A DNA stretch of 64,000 bases, from contig NZ_SOFH01000011.1 in NCBI RefSeq assembly GCF_004402495.1, positions 1-64,000 of the forward strand, read 5' to 3'. The notes below the pieces were generated by a model. The model saw only the letters and a list, made by a program, of their open reading frames with translations, was not told where the DNA came from and did not search any database. Source of the stretch: Cryobacterium sp. HLT2-28. GTDB taxonomy: Bacteria; Actinomycetota; Actinomycetes; Actinomycetales; Microbacteriaceae. The translations under genes and the position numbers were made by a program. Shown here in pieces: positions 63,076-64,000 of this stretch (position 1 is its first letter; each line of letters opens with the position of its first letter).

Positions 63076-64000
63076 ATGTCCGTCACTCTCAGAGCGCTGC
63101 AGACCGTGGTTCCGCCGACAATCCTGGTGCAGGAGCAGGTGCGCGACGTGTTCGCGGCCCAGCCGGGACTGAGCCGGCTGGCCCAACGGCTGGTGACGGC
63201 ATCCTTCAACCTGTCGGGAATCGACCGCCGCCACACCGTGATCGACGAGCTCACGCTCGACTCGGACACCGCTGACCCGCAGTTCTTCGACGCGGCCACG
63301 CAGCGCCTGCTGATGCCGGGCACCCGGGTGCGAAACGAGCTCTACATCGTCGAGGCGACCAAGCTCTTCGTCGAAGCCGGGCGCCGGGCGCTGGCCGCCT
63401 GCCCCGACATCGTCGCGGCGGACATCACCCACGTCGTCACCGTGTCGTGCACCGGCTTCTACGCCCCGGGCCCCGACTACATGCTCGTGCGCGAACTGGG
63501 GCTGAGCCCGGCCACCCAGCGCTACCACCTCGGTTTCATGGGCTGCTACGCGTCGATGCCGGCGCTGCGCACGGCGAAGCAGTTCGTCGAGGCCGATCCG
63601 AACGCGGTCGTGCTGGTCGTCAGTGCCGAGCTGTGCTCGCTGCACCTGCGCAGCTCCGACGACCCGGACACGATCGTCGCCTCCTCGTTGTTCTCCGACG
63701 GGGCCGCGGCCGGGATCGTCAGCTCCCGGGCGCCGTTGCCGGGGGAGCGGGCCCTGGACCTCGACCTGTTCGAGACCGTGATCACCCCGGTCGGCGAGGG
63801 CGACATGGCCTGGAAGATCGGTGACGAGGGCTTCGAAATGGTGCTGAGCACGTATGTGCCGCACATCATCGACGAACACATCGAAGCGGCCCTCGCGCCG
63901 CTCTTCGCCCGGGACGAGTCACTCACGGCGGCGCTGGCGCCGCCCGCGGCCGAGCCGGAGCGTGAGCTGGTCGGGGCGGTCGCCGGTGGGCCGGGCGCGC
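63076..64000 (+). CDS. Type III polyketide synthase, 5' part (runs off the window)
   Basis: An open frame from ATG 63076 continues past the end, giving 308 residues. It shows the chalcone-synthase fold: RAATQ-like DAATQRLLMPGTRVRNE..., the nucleophile Cys125 in TVSCTGFYAPGPDY, RYHLGFMGCYASMPALRTAKQF, VSAELCSLHL and SLFSDGAAAGI. The His and Asn of the catalytic triad should lie beyond or near the end; VLSTYVPHIIDEHIE is the region before them. Such enzymes make alkylresorcinols or pyrones from acyl-CoA and malonyl-CoA. A TAACACT box ends 7 nt before the ATG. Downstream partners are outside the window. Confidence 0.9.
   Translation, partial: MSVTLRALQTVVPPTILVQEQVRDVFAAQPGLSRLAQRLVTASFNLSGIDRRHTVIDELTLDSDTADPQFFDAATQRLLMPGTRVRNELYIVEATKLFVEAGRRALAACPDIVAADITHVVTVSCTGFYAPGPDYMLVRELGLSPATQRYHLGFMGCYASMPALRTAKQFVEADPNAVVLVVSAELCSLHLRSSDDPDTIVASSLFSDGAAAGIVSSRAPLPGERALDLDLFETVITPVGEGDMAWKIGDEGFEMVLSTYVPHIIDEHIEAALAPLFARDESLTAALAPPAAEPERELVGAVAGGPGA

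Overview
The window is GC-rich, tightly packed bacterial DNA that reads as chromosome of an actinobacterium, most likely family Microbacteriaceae. The reasons are two DUF222/HNH (13E12-type) genes, the gene order 5-formyl-THF cyclo-ligase / galU / rimJ-like / membrane protein / tRNA-Ala, a ThrE exporter, strong Ala/Gly/Arg GC-ending codon use, and many start codons placed 7-8 nt after a TAnnnT box, as expected for leaderless actinobacterial mRNAs. No prophage, insertion sequence, CRISPR array or rRNA was seen.

Layout. 1-1.5 kb: the 3' end of an HNH gene, a 7-bp repeat and an integral membrane protein. 1.9-8.0 kb: the most striking locus, a Pls/PosA-type single-module peptide synthetase (epsilon-poly-lysine synthetase architecture) followed at once by an M1 metallopeptidase and, convergently, a phosphopantetheinyl transferase. 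8-14 kb: CorA, adenosine deaminase and a very large SF1-helicase-like protein that has lost catalytic residues. 14.3-18.7 kb: mscL, FmdB-like, 5-FCL, galU, GNAT, SepX-like membrane protein, tRNA-Ala and a strong terminator. 19-23.2 kb: a butyrolactone-receptor-like TetR, an IclR regulator and a CoA-transferase/thiolase operon with two matching operators. 23.4-31 kb: alanyl-tRNA editing protein, ThrE, acyl-CoA dehydrogenase, DUF4349 lipoprotein, hydrolase, aldo/keto reductase and SRPBCC protein.

31-40 kb: repeats, a second DUF222/HNH gene, then a GMC oxidoreductase / acyl-CoA ligase / aldehyde dehydrogenase operon divergent from a PucR-type regulator with a clean palindrome between them. 40-44 kb: aldo/keto reductase, a frameshifted DUF559-type gene bracketed by two related palindromic elements, an MFS transporter and a sulfurtransferase. 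44.6-47.3 kb: a complete polar amino acid ABC transporter. 47.6-64 kb: aldo/keto reductases, HrpA helicase, a SufR-like regulator, PnuC, a YyaL-type thioredoxin-domain protein, DUF488, DUF1761, a Stealth phosphotransferase whose 3' end overlaps a phosphodiesterase on the other strand, a PAP2 phosphatase, and the start of a type III polyketide synthase that runs off the end.

Functional links. The synthetase, its activating transferase and a possible polymer hydrolase form a self-contained polyamino-acid locus; the adenylation pocket read by eye resembles lysine-activating domains. The 33-39 kb operon could turn an alcohol into an acyl-CoA in three steps. The 20-23 kb operon would activate and thiolyse a 3-oxoacid. 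All assignments come from reading motifs by eye; no database search was possible.
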